DNA of 11,868 nt, from NCBI GenBank assembly GCA_023487865.1, contig JAMDBG010000118.1, positions 1-11,868 on the forward strand, given 5' to 3'. Under the pieces are notes generated by a model. The model did not search any database. It was given only the letters and a program-made list of their open reading frames with translations, and was not told the origin of the DNA. The position numbers were made by a program, and so were the translations under genes. Shown here one piece after another: positions 5,952-11,868 of this stretch (position 1 is its first letter; every line of letters starts with the position of its first letter). This stretch comes from Deltaproteobacteria bacterium (GTDB lineage: Bacteria > Desulfobacterota > Syntrophia > Syntrophales > UBA5619).

Positions 5952-5977
5952 ACTATATAACGAAGAGAGATCCCTTC

Positions 5978-7147
5978 TTGAAGAATACCTTGCCTGCACA
6001 AGACGGAATCAAGGGCGTCTATTTCATCGCCCTGTCCCAGTTCGGCCTGGCGTTTTGCTTCAATGTCGTCATGTCGTTCATGCCTTTCTATATCGTCAAG
6101 ATCAGCCCCTACGCGCCCCAGGAGACGATGCTCTGGATCGGCATGATCATGGGATTGAACTCCTTTATCGGCGCTGCGGCCGCCCCTCTCTGGGGAAGTC
6201 TGACCACGAGATTCCGCCCTAAGATCCTCTTTCAGGGGGCCTTTTTATTCAACGGAATCATCTTTCTGCTCATGGGATTCACGGACAGCCTGCCGATTCT
6301 GCTCATGCTGCGCCTGATCCAGGGGGCACTCGGCGGCGCTTCGACGATCGGATTTTTCATGATCTCCCAGATATCGCCCCGGGACCGGCTGGCCCGAAAT
6401 CTCAGTCTGTACCAGAATTCCATGACCGCCGGACAGCTGGCGGGGCCGCCCGTCGGGGCCTATCTCGCCGCCCATCTGGGATACCGGAGCCCGTTTTTCT
6501 TCTCATTTCTCCTGGTCGGGGTCAGCCTGGTGCTGTGTCAGATTTACGTCGCTGAGATCGGGAAAAAAGAGGCGGACCGGGATCGGGAGATCCGATTCAA
6601 TCGGGGCCTCCTGTGGGGGTGGGCGCTGAGTTTCATCGCGACGATTCACCTCACTTTTCTGCCGAGCACCCTGCCCCATATCCTGGCGGGATTCGGCCTG
6701 GAGGGCGAGGACGCCCTGAAATCGGCGGGATTCATCATGATGGGCTACACGGCGACGGCGATCATAGGAAGCTACGTGATCGGCCGTCTGGCCCCCCGGA
6801 CAAAACTGGCGGGAGTGATCGCCGCGTTATGTCTGGCCGCCGCGTTCTTCCAAACCCTGCTGTTCTTCTCCCGCGGAGCGATCAGCTTCACGGCAATCCG
6901 GATGCTCCAGACGGGGGTGGTCGCCGCGGTCCTGCCGCTGGTCATGGCCAATTTCGCCTCGGGGATGGGGGGGGTGGGGATCGGCTTCATCAATTCGGCG
7001 CGCTTCGCCGGAAACGGCGTCGGGCCCCTGATGGCGACCTCCGTCGTGGCCGGCTCAAACCTTCTCACCCTCTATTTACTGATTGCCGTCGCGACCGTGG
7101 GTTTTGTCCTGGCCTTTCTGATCACCGGCAGGAAGAAGGCAGGATAA
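5978..7147 (+). CDS. Major facilitator superfamily transporter (DHA1-like exporter)
   Basis: A 389-residue, about 12-helix inner-membrane carrier, probably a proton-coupled exporter. The loop after helix 2 has a degenerate motif A (GSLTTRFRPK, 73-82), lacking the usual Asp-Arg pair. Helix 5 has AGQLAGPPVGAYLA (151-164), the motif C characteristic of antiporters. A short charged loop at about 195-205 (KKEADRDREIR) separates the two six-helix halves. The start is a TTG at 5978, with only a weak purine stretch (GAAGAGAGA) upstream; a second TTG at 5990 is possible, and the first in-frame ATG would remove helix 1. It is the last gene on this strand before the convergent secreted-protein gene, and may belong to the hgc transcript. 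The substrate is unknown. Confidence 0.88.
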   Translation: MKNTLPAQDGIKGVYFIALSQFGLAFCFNVVMSFMPFYIVKISPYAPQETMLWIGMIMGLNSFIGAAAAPLWGSLTTRFRPKILFQGAFLFNGIIFLLMGFTDSLPILLMLRLIQGALGGASTIGFFMISQISPRDRLARNLSLYQNSMTAGQLAGPPVGAYLAAHLGYRSPFFFSFLLVGVSLVLCQIYVAEIGKKEADRDREIRFNRGLLWGWALSFIATIHLTFLPSTLPHILAGFGLEGEDALKSAGFIMMGYTATAIIGSYVIGRLAPRTKLAGVIAALCLAAAFFQTLLFFSRGAISFTAIRMLQTGVVAAVLPLVMANFASGMGGVGIGFINSARFAGNGVGPLMATSVVAGSNLLTLYLLIAVATVGFVLAFLITGRKKAG

Positions 7148-7166
7148 ATCAGTCGGCCGAAGGGGT

Positions 7167-7511
7167 CTATTTCGAACGCCCGTCGATCACCATGTTCTGC
7201 AGCATCTTCCAGGAGTTCTCCGCCTTCTTCCTCTCCTCGTCGCTCTTCTCGCTTGCCGGGGAGGGGCCCGTGGAGTAGATGATGACGGTATTCCCCTGGC
7301 CGTCCTTGATCTCCCGGCGTCCGATCGCATCATCGGGGTTTTTCTGAGCCCGATCCTCCTGCTGGATCATGAGCCGGATCGTCTCTTCGCTCACCCCGGC
7401 CTTCTTGAGGGCGATCACCTGCTCGGGGCTCAGGGCAAACACGGTGGCCGGCAAGATGCCCAGAAGGCCGATCAGGCACGCCGGGACGATTGTCCGCAAG
7501 ATCCTTTTCAT
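7167..7511 (-). CDS. Small secreted protein of unknown function
   Basis: A 114-residue protein, not recognised. It begins with a clear Sec signal peptide: MKR, then a hydrophobic core (ILRTIVPACLIGLLGILPA) and a likely signal peptidase I site after TVFA, so the mature protein starts LSPEQ. A short helical repeat-like element (SPEQVIALKKAGVSEETIRLMIQQE) resembles helical segments of many small periplasmic proteins. The remainder is charged and probably disordered, with a central IKDGQGNTVIIYS strand. There is no lipobox. ATG at 7511 is preferred because GGAGGGG lies seven bases upstream; a TTG two codons earlier is too close to it. It converges with the MFS gene (19-base gap) and diverges from the stress protein gene. 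Confidence 0.78.
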   Translation of the reverse strand: MKRILRTIVPACLIGLLGILPATVFALSPEQVIALKKAGVSEETIRLMIQQEDRAQKNPDDAIGRREIKDGQGNTVIIYSTGPSPASEKSDEERKKAENSWKMLQNMVIDGRSK

Positions 7512-7570
7512 ATCCAAACCCCTCCTTCCTAAGGACTTCCGCTACGCTATCGGCGAGGGCCCTGTGATAT

Positions 7571-7599
7571 CTTTTACCGGAAACCGGCGGTCCTCTCAA
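7571..7599 (-). promoter_or_regulatory. Candidate promoter of the secreted-protein gene
   Basis: On the minus strand TTGAGA (7599-7594) and TAAAAG (7576-7571) are separated by 17 bases, matching consensus at 5 and 4 positions. The leader would be about 55 bases. The spacer contains CCGG-TTT-CCGG, a small dyad. Confidence 0.45.
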
Positions 7600-7678
7600 G
7601 AGGTTTTTCGGAGAAGTAGGCAAGAAACGTTAATTTTGCGCTTTTCATCACACCTCATTGACAATCAATTAAAGCGCC

Positions 7679-7707
7679 TTGACAGACAAAACATCTTGCC
7701 GTATCCT
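7679..7707 (+). promoter_or_regulatory. Sigma-70-like promoter of the universal stress protein gene
   Basis: A perfect TTGACA (7679-7684) is followed after exactly 17 bases by TATCCT (7702-7707). The expected start is near 7714, giving a leader of about 82 bases. A second TTGACA at 7658-7663 has no matching -10. Confidence 0.6.
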
Positions 7708-7708
7708 C

Positions 7709-7728
7709 AACTTGAGAAAAATCAAGTT
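7709..7728 (+). promoter_or_regulatory. FNR/CRP-like dyad at the stress-gene start point
   Basis: AACTTGA (7709-7715) and TCAAGTT (7722-7728) form a perfect dyad around GAAAAA. Its core, TTGAG-N4-ATCAA (7712-7725), matches the FNR consensus TTGAT-N4-ATCAA at 9 of 10 bases. It lies just past the -10, where binding would be expected to repress, unless another promoter is used. Confidence 0.45.
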
Positions 7729-7744
7729 CCTGTCAATCATTGTA

Positions 7745-7763
7745 TTTGGATGTCTCATCCAAA
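7745..7763 (+). other. Perfect 8-bp leader hairpin upstream of the stress protein gene
   Basis: TTTGGATG (7745-7752) and CATCCAAA (7756-7763) pair around TCT, within the predicted leader and about 20 bases before the ribosome-binding GGAGG. It may affect message stability or translation. No U-tract follows immediately. Confidence 0.5.
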
Positions 7764-7795
7764 ATTCGGTTATTCTTTCGCTGGAGGATAAAGAG

Positions 7796-8290
7796 ATGAT
7801 CCCGCCAATCAAAAGAATCCTTTACGCAACGGATCTCAGCAGGAATTCCGTCTATGCATTTTATTATGCAGTGGATCTCGCGAAAAGGCATGGTGCGGAG
7901 ATCCTCATTTTAAACGTCATCGAACCGATCCCGGGAACGACCTATGGACACTTCCGGGACAAGCTGCACCACGACCAGCATGAGGTCTCCGTGGAGATGA
8001 TCAAAAACCGTCTCGAGAAGTTCTGCAAGAAAGTGCAGGGGAGGGAGAATCTGGCTTGCGGGTCCCTTGTAACCAAAATCCTCGTCCAGATAGGCGATCC
8101 CGTCGAGGAGATATTGAAAGCGGCGGACCGGGAGGGATGCGATTTGATCGTCCTGGGAAATCACGGGAAGGGATTCCTTGCCCAGACATTCCTTGGAAGT
8201 GTGTCGCGTTCCGTGCTGGATCGGTCGAAAAAACCGGTATTCCTCATCCCCCTGCCCTCTGAAGAAACATCGGTCTGGGATGAAATATGA
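7796..8290 (+). CDS. Universal stress protein, UspA family
   Basis: A 164-residue cytoplasmic single-domain Usp. It starts KRILYATDLSRNS (6-18), with the conserved Asp13, and carries the nucleotide-binding signature G121-x2-G124-x9-G134-S135 in GNHGKGFLAQTFLGS, so it is of the ATP-binding type and likely dimeric. The usual strand VLIPL-like end is FLIPLP. Members support survival under starvation, oxidative or respiratory stress. ATG 7796 has GGAGG eight bases upstream; an upstream extension to 7679 would run through the promoter and leader hairpin and is rejected. The gene ends 10 bases before the convergent chemoreceptor gene. Regulation may involve the FNR-like dyad at 7709-7728. Confidence 0.93.
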   Translation: MIPPIKRILYATDLSRNSVYAFYYAVDLAKRHGAEILILNVIEPIPGTTYGHFRDKLHHDQHEVSVEMIKNRLEKFCKKVQGRENLACGSLVTKILVQIGDPVEEILKAADREGCDLIVLGNHGKGFLAQTFLGSVSRSVLDRSKKPVFLIPLPSEETSVWDEI

Positions 8291-8300
8291 CGCCAGGCCC

Positions 8301-9794
8301 TCAGGGCGCCGGCAGAGCAGCGTGTTGTTCCCCGGCCATCGCCGGCGAGGACTTCCCCAAGGCGTGTCTCGAACCGCCGATGACGGCGGCAAGGTCCTCG
8401 ATGTAGCCCCGCATCTGGTTCGCCTGGCCGTTCATCTCCTCGGCCGCACTCGCCGACTCCTCTGCGTTGGCCGCTGTCTGCTGCGTCACCTTATCCATTT
8501 CCGCGATTGCCTTGTTGAGTTGTTCGATCCCGCTGGCCTGCTCCTGCGATGCCGTTGCGATCTCATCCACCAGCTGGGCAATCACGACAGAGAGTTCCGC
8601 ATTGGCGCCGAAAGCTTCCTGGGTTGAGGCCGTCATCATGTTGCCGTTCTTGACCGCCTTGATCGTCTTTTCGATCAAGCCGCTCGTGTTTCTGGCCGCC
8701 TCCGCCGCACGCAACGCCAGATTCCGCACCTCGTCGGCCACTACGGCAAATCCCGCTCCCGCCTCTCCGGCACGCGCCGCCTCCACCGCCGCATTGAGCG
8801 CCAGCAGGTTCGTCTGGAAGGCGATCTCGTCGATCGTCTTGATGATCTTCCCCGTCTCCTCGCTCGATCGGGTGATCTCGGCAATCGCCTCGGTCAGCTG
8901 CGCCATCTGGGCGTTGGCCTTTTCCACAACCGCCTTGGCTTCGCTCATCTTCACCCGGGCCTGCACCGCGTTGTCGGCATTCTGTCTGGTCATGGAGGAC
9001 ATTTCCTCCAGCGACGACGAGGTTTCCTCCAGGGACGAGGCCTGTGCCGAGGCACCCTCCGCCAGCAGATGGCTCGACGAGGCCACCTGGCCGGATTCCT
9101 CGCTGACCTGATCGGCGGATGTCATGAGCCCCTCGATTGCGTGATGAATCGGCCGGGTGGTGATGAACGTCAGAAGAAAACCCAGTGCGATTGCCGCAAT
9201 GACGTTGATCACGGTCAGGACCATGCTGATCCAGCCGGAGAGCCTCGCCATGCCGGCATTCTTCTCCGACGTCGCTTTGGCCTCGGCCACGCTCGAAGCA
9301 AAGAGATTCGTGATCGCATCATTGAGCTGCTTGGACGTGATGACGCCGTCGGTCTGCAGGACTCCCTTGCCGACTTCCGCCATACCCGAATTGATCGAGG
9401 AGACGGGGAAGATCATCACGTTTCCATAGGCAATCAGGCTGTTTTTCAGCGCCGCAACCCGCTTTTTCTTTTCCTCGTTGTTGACGGCCGCCTCGATCTG
9501 CTTTATGCTTTCATCGTTTTGCCGGACCAGTTGCTGGATCTTGTCCATAATCTCCTTGCGTCGGGTTTCATCGTTCTCTTCGATAGCGTCCCGGAGCAAG
9601 ACGCGGACCTCCTGAAAGTTGGCTCCGAGCGACCCGATGTTCGCCAGCGGAACCGTATTGAAGACATAGAGGTCCTGACCGGCTGCCGTAATCTGGCGTG
9701 TATAATACATTCCCACCCCACCGACGACACCCGATATGACGGCCACAAACAGAAATCCCAGGATGATCTTCGTGCTGAGCTTGACGTTTGGCAT
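8301..9794 (-). CDS. Methyl-accepting chemotaxis protein
   Basis: A 497-residue inner-membrane chemoreceptor that would control CheA kinase. Helix 1 is about residues 8-30, a periplasmic four-helix-bundle-type sensor follows at about 31-185, and helix 2 is at about 188-212. The HAMP region after TTRPIHHAIEGL is short, as in many related receptors. The cytoplasmic rod begins near residue 245 (AEGASAQASSLEETSSSLEEMS), and the CheA/CheW-binding tip is DEIAFQTNLLALNAAVEAA at 322-340 followed by RAGEAGAGFAVVADEVRNLA. No C-terminal NWETF-like CheR tether is present. The start is ATG 9794, with AGGAGG seven bases upstream, not the open frame reaching 10202. No other chemotaxis or flagellar gene is in the window. 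The ligand is unknown. Confidence 0.95.
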   Translation of the reverse strand: MPNVKLSTKIILGFLFVAVISGVVGGVGMYYTRQITAAGQDLYVFNTVPLANIGSLGANFQEVRVLLRDAIEENDETRRKEIMDKIQQLVRQNDESIKQIEAAVNNEEKKKRVAALKNSLIAYGNVMIFPVSSINSGMAEVGKGVLQTDGVITSKQLNDAITNLFASSVAEAKATSEKNAGMARLSGWISMVLTVINVIAAIALGFLLTFITTRPIHHAIEGLMTSADQVSEESGQVASSSHLLAEGASAQASSLEETSSSLEEMSSMTRQNADNAVQARVKMSEAKAVVEKANAQMAQLTEAIAEITRSSEETGKIIKTIDEIAFQTNLLALNAAVEAARAGEAGAGFAVVADEVRNLALRAAEAARNTSGLIEKTIKAVKNGNMMTASTQEAFGANAELSVVIAQLVDEIATASQEQASGIEQLNKAIAEMDKVTQQTAANAEESASAAEEMNGQANQMRGYIEDLAAVIGGSRHALGKSSPAMAGEQHAALPAP

Positions 9795-9977
9795 GTCCCT
9801 TCCTCCTCTGTATATGGAGCTCATTGTCTCCTGATGCAATGGAGCCTCTGGAAGCGCCCGCCGACAGCTTTCCGTCTCCCCGTCCGCCTTGCCGACACGA
9901 GGCCCCCAAAGTCGGGCATAGCAGCAACGACCTGCAGCAAGGAGCACTTCCGGTTCACCGCCGGCCGCGACACGACA

Positions 9978-10004
9978 ATATCCCGGCAAGCGGGAAAAAC
10001 TTAA
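9978..10004 (-). promoter_or_regulatory. Possible sigma-28 (FliA-type) promoter of the chemoreceptor
   Basis: On the minus strand TTAAGTTT (10004-9997) matches TAAAGTTT at 7 of 8, and after 11 bases CGGGATAT (9985-9978) matches GCCGATAA at only 4 of 8. FliA promoters are common for chemoreceptor genes. The leader would be about 180 bases. Weak evidence. Confidence 0.3.
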
Positions 10005-10139
10005 ATGCCTGTCAAACAAGAGAAAACGCAGGAAAAGAATTGATTCATGATGTATATCGGCAAACCGAAGGGAAAACTTTATTTTTCGCGGAAAGATTTC
10101 TAACGGCGCGCTATACACATGGCTGCAGGGGAAGCCTCC

Positions 10140-10168
10140 TTGACATGCGGGCGCGATTCCGCGATACT
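10140..10168 (+). promoter_or_regulatory. Sigma-70-like promoter of the second MFS gene
   Basis: A perfect TTGACA (10140-10145) is followed after exactly 17 bases by GATACT (10163-10168), 4 of 6 to consensus. The start would be near 10175, leaving a leader of about 125 bases. Confidence 0.55.
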
Positions 10169-10200
10169 GCCCCTGCATGAACCGACGTCGGCGCGGAATC
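10155..10200. repeat. 9-bp inverted repeat spanning the MFS promoter
   Basis: GATTCCGCG (10155-10163) and CGCGGAATC (10192-10200) are perfect inverted repeats 28 bases apart. The left arm lies in the spacer up to the first base of the -10, the right arm just after the start point, adjoining the palindrome CCGACGTCGG (10182-10191). The arrangement fits a paired operator. No regulator is identifiable. Confidence 0.5.
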
Positions 10201-10240
10201 ACCTCCCCGGAATCCGGCGGGTCAACCGTTTGTTCTGTCC

Positions 10241-10258
10241 CGGAGGTAAAGCCCTCCG
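10241..10258 (+). other. Small leader hairpin with GGAGG in its stem
   Basis: CGGAGG (10241-10246) and CCTCCG (10253-10258) pair around TAAAGC in the predicted leader, 42 bases before the MFS start. The stem buries a ribosome-site-like GGAGG that is too far from the ATG to serve it. Confidence 0.35.
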
Positions 10259-10300
10259 CACTCTTGACGATGAAACAGAAAAGGGAATGTCTATCATCCT

Positions 10301-11461
10301 ATGAGCCCTCTTGCACTCCTCTTCCTCCTCTCCTTTCTGGTGTCGGTCGATATCAGGATCCTGGCGCCGGTTCTGCCCTCCATTTCGGATTCACTGGGAT
10401 CTTCTCCCGGCACCATCGGACTGGCGATGACGACCTACTCCCTTGCCTACGGCACGGGACAGCTCTTCTATGGGCCTCTTTCGGACCGTTTGGGGCGGAT
10501 CGCAGTGGTGCGGGCGGCAGGGGTCGGCTTTTGCATCTGCACGATCCTCTCCGCCCTCACGGTCACAGCGTGGCAGTTCATCCTCGTCCGCCTGCTGGCC
10601 GGCGCCCTGGCAGGGGCGGCGATCCCTCTGACCCTGGTGTTCATAGGAGACACGGTAGCATATGAAAACCGTCAGCTGATGCTGGGCCGCTTTGCGGCGA
10701 TCAACTCTGCGGCCATGGCCTTCTCCGCATCGATCGGCGGCACCATCGCCCACTTCATCTCGTGGCGTCTGATGCTCATCGGGAATGCGGCATTGGCCCT
10801 GATCCCCCTTGTCCTCATGTGGAGGCTGGACACCCGACCCAACGAGGAGACGCCGGCCTGCGTCGACCGATATATCGACCTTCTCCGCAATCGTCGCGCC
10901 CTGTTCGTCTATGTCGCCGTGTTTCTCCAGGGCTTTTTGCTGTGGGGCGGGATGACCTACTTCGGCTCCTTCGGGATCCATCGCCACGGTCTGGACCAGT
11001 TCACGGTCGGTCTGCTGATCGCCCTCTTCGGCATCGGCATGATGGCAGGCGGCCTCATGATGGGCCGGATCCGGCGCCTGTTCTCCGAAAATACACTGGC
11101 AATAGCGGGGGGACTGCTGATGGGCTTGTCCTATCTGGCATTCATCCCTCATTGGCCGATGCCGGTATTTGCGATCGGCCTGCTGGCGATGGGGCTCGGA
11201 TACGCATCGCTGCATACGACCCTGCAGGTCCGGGGTACGGAGATCAGTGCCACGGCCCGCGGCAAGGCGTTCTCTCTGTTTGCCGTCAACCTCTTCGGAG
11301 GGCTTTCGATCGGCAGCGCCGTATTCGGATGGTTGGTGGATGTGGGATGGTATGAAGCGGTGTTCGCGATCGCGGGCATCGGTCTGATCGGAGTCGGCCT
11401 GGCAACGGCACTGGCCCCGCAAGGCCGGGCCCCCTCACAGTGCCAACCGATGGGGCTCTGA
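10301..11461 (+). CDS. Major facilitator superfamily transporter (DHA1-like)
   Basis: A 386-residue, about 12-helix inner-membrane carrier. Helix 1 has an acidic Asp17 (VSVDIRILAPVLP), typical of drug:proton antiporters. The helix 2-3 loop has the full motif A, GPLSDRLGR, at 58-66. The two halves meet around the charged loop TRPNEETPACVDRYIDLLRNRR (about 180-201). It is clearly a different carrier from the MFS protein at 5978-7147, sharing fold only. ATG 10301 is the first available start in frame, but it lacks a close ribosome site (AAGGGA ends about 14 bases upstream), so translation may be weak. The promoter and inverted repeat at 10140-10200 suggest dedicated control. The substrate is unknown. 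Confidence 0.9.
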   Translation: MSPLALLFLLSFLVSVDIRILAPVLPSISDSLGSSPGTIGLAMTTYSLAYGTGQLFYGPLSDRLGRIAVVRAAGVGFCICTILSALTVTAWQFILVRLLAGALAGAAIPLTLVFIGDTVAYENRQLMLGRFAAINSAAMAFSASIGGTIAHFISWRLMLIGNAALALIPLVLMWRLDTRPNEETPACVDRYIDLLRNRRALFVYVAVFLQGFLLWGGMTYFGSFGIHRHGLDQFTVGLLIALFGIGMMAGGLMMGRIRRLFSENTLAIAGGLLMGLSYLAFIPHWPMPVFAIGLLAMGLGYASLHTTLQVRGTEISATARGKAFSLFAVNLFGGLSIGSAVFGWLVDVGWYEAVFAIAGIGLIGVGLATALAPQGRAPSQCQPMGL

Positions 11462-11516
11462 ACGAAAATCTGCAGCGGCAGAATGGCGGCGAATCTCCGG
11501 CCGCAGGTAATCCGGC

Positions 11517-11868
11517 TCAGGAACAACTCTCCGCCTTGAGCTGGCAGGCCTTTTCCTTCTTTTTTTCGGCGAGGCGGGTTTCCTTTCTGGCCTTTGCCTC
11601 CCTATTTCGCCGCATTTCCTCCTCTGTCTCCAGGATCAACGGGGGCAGCGGCATGGGCCGGCCGTTTCCGTCCAGGGCCACATAGGTGAGATATGCGGAT
11701 GCCGTATGGCGCCTTTCACCGGTAATGAGATTTTCCGCCTCCACACGGACGCCCACTTCCATCGAGGTCCTTCCCACAAAGTTCAAAGTAGCCAGGAGGG
11801 TCAAAAAATCCCCGATAAAAACGGGATGATGGAAATCCAGCCGATCGATGGAGGCGGAAAATCTCATT
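11517..11868 (-). CDS. Acyl-CoA thioesterase (hot-dog, YciA/BACH-like), 5' end off window
   Basis: The C-terminal part of a cytosolic acyl-CoA hydrolase. The window holds about 116 residues: SIDRLDFHHPVFIGDF, then LNFVGRTSMEVGVRVEAENLITGERRHTASAYLTYVALD, the hallmark beta-strand core of YciA/ACOT-type thioesterases, and a very basic Lys/Arg/Glu helical tail ending KAESCS. The catalytic N-terminal segment (the NPHGTLFGG region in this family) should lie beyond 11868. The ATG at 11867-11865 is therefore most likely an internal Met, not the start. It converges with the MFS gene across a 55-base gap that shows no terminator I can name. Confidence 0.88.
   Translation of the reverse strand, partial: MRFSASIDRLDFHHPVFIGDFLTLLATLNFVGRTSMEVGVRVEAENLITGERRHTASAYLTYVALDGNGRPMPLPPLILETEEEMRRNREAKARKETRLAEKKKEKACQLKAESCS

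Larger units (their letters stand above)
9795..10300. other. Gene-free divergent regulatory region
   Basis: About 500 bases between the chemoreceptor and the second transporter gene. I see no convincing gene on either strand. It contains a sigma-28-like candidate for the chemoreceptor, a good sigma-70-like promoter for the transporter, a 9-bp inverted repeat around that promoter, a 10-bp palindrome (10182-10191) and a small hairpin at 10241-10258. The rest (about 9800-9970 and 10020-10135) shows nothing I can name. Confidence 0.6.

Noticed and set aside
5833..5977. Cobalamin riboswitch ahead of the MFS gene
   Set aside because: I looked for the B12-box and the conserved core because of the corrinoid context; neither is present.
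7592..7608. Small hairpin with TTTTT as a plus-strand terminator
   Set aside because: Only a 4-bp stem, and no plus-strand gene ends there (the MFS gene stops at 7147).
7679..7795. Upstream extension of the universal stress protein
   Set aside because: It would place coding sequence over the promoter, the FNR-like dyad and the leader hairpin; ATG 7796 has GGAGG and starts right before the canonical first strand.
9795..10000. Sigma-54 promoter or c-di-GMP riboswitch in the chemoreceptor leader
   Set aside because: The nearest GG/GC pair has 11 instead of 10 bases between, and no GEMM-type core is recognisable.
9795..10202. 136-residue N-terminal extension of the chemoreceptor
   Set aside because: Arg/Cys/Pro-rich and unlike any receptor; the ATG at 9794 has an ideal AGGAGG and is followed at once by membrane helix 1.
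10270..10304. Minigene MSIIL ending in an ATGA overlap with the second MFS start
   Set aside because: The ribosome-site-like AAGGGA directly abuts its ATG, which is too close; probably chance.
10391..11422. 343-residue minus-strand open frame opposite the second MFS gene
   Set aside because: Shadow of the transporter; no recognisable domain, His/Gln/Arg-rich composition.

Overview
The window looks like chromosomal DNA from an anaerobic, moderately GC-rich bacterium. It has 12 protein genes and no rRNA, tRNA, CRISPR array or insertion sequence that I can see. The gene at each end is affected: the left one ends early relative to its family, and the right one runs off the edge. The clearest lineage and physiology marker is an hgcA-hgcB pair, the corrinoid protein and ferredoxin that methylate inorganic mercury. 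With the acyl-CoA-type genes (MaoC hydratase, hot-dog thioesterase), the COG1600 iron-sulfur protein and the style of the chemoreceptor, this suggests a Desulfobacterota/Syntrophia-like anaerobe. That placement is inference from gene content, not a phylogeny.

Layout. 1-2403 (minus strand): a MaoC-type hydratase that stops where the family normally continues, a TetR regulator with its own sigma-70-like promoter, and an alpha/beta hydrolase resembling 3-oxoadipate enol-lactonase. 2544-7147 (plus strand): a run that begins at a divergent promoter, namely a MarR regulator (apparently leaderless, with a palindrome over its start region), hgcA (ATGA overlap with marR), hgcB (10 nt after hgcA), a 72-residue membrane protein with a very basic tail, a QueG/COG1600-like two-cluster Fe-S protein, and an MFS exporter after a hairpin-rich gap. 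7167-8290: a small secreted protein (minus) and a universal stress protein (plus), diverging from a region with good promoters, an FNR/CRP-like dyad and a leader hairpin. 8301-11461: a methyl-accepting chemotaxis protein (minus) and a second MFS transporter (plus), separated by about 500 bp of gene-free DNA holding divergent promoter candidates and a 9-bp inverted repeat. 11517-11868 (minus): a 5'-truncated acyl-CoA thioesterase.

How the genes may work together. In the central cluster HgcA carries the methyl-corrinoid, HgcB supplies electrons and probably handles Hg(II), and MarR probably autoregulates the unit. Adjacent-cysteine CCG motifs recur in all three products: the MarR C-terminus, an N-terminal extension of HgcA, and twice in the HgcB tail. 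This suggests thiol-metal sensing and hand-off. The small membrane protein, the QueG-like protein and the MFS carrier are candidate accessory parts not normally counted as belonging to the hgcAB system. The other genes are ordinary accessory functions. Canonical hairpin-plus-U-tract terminators are not evident after the genes here.
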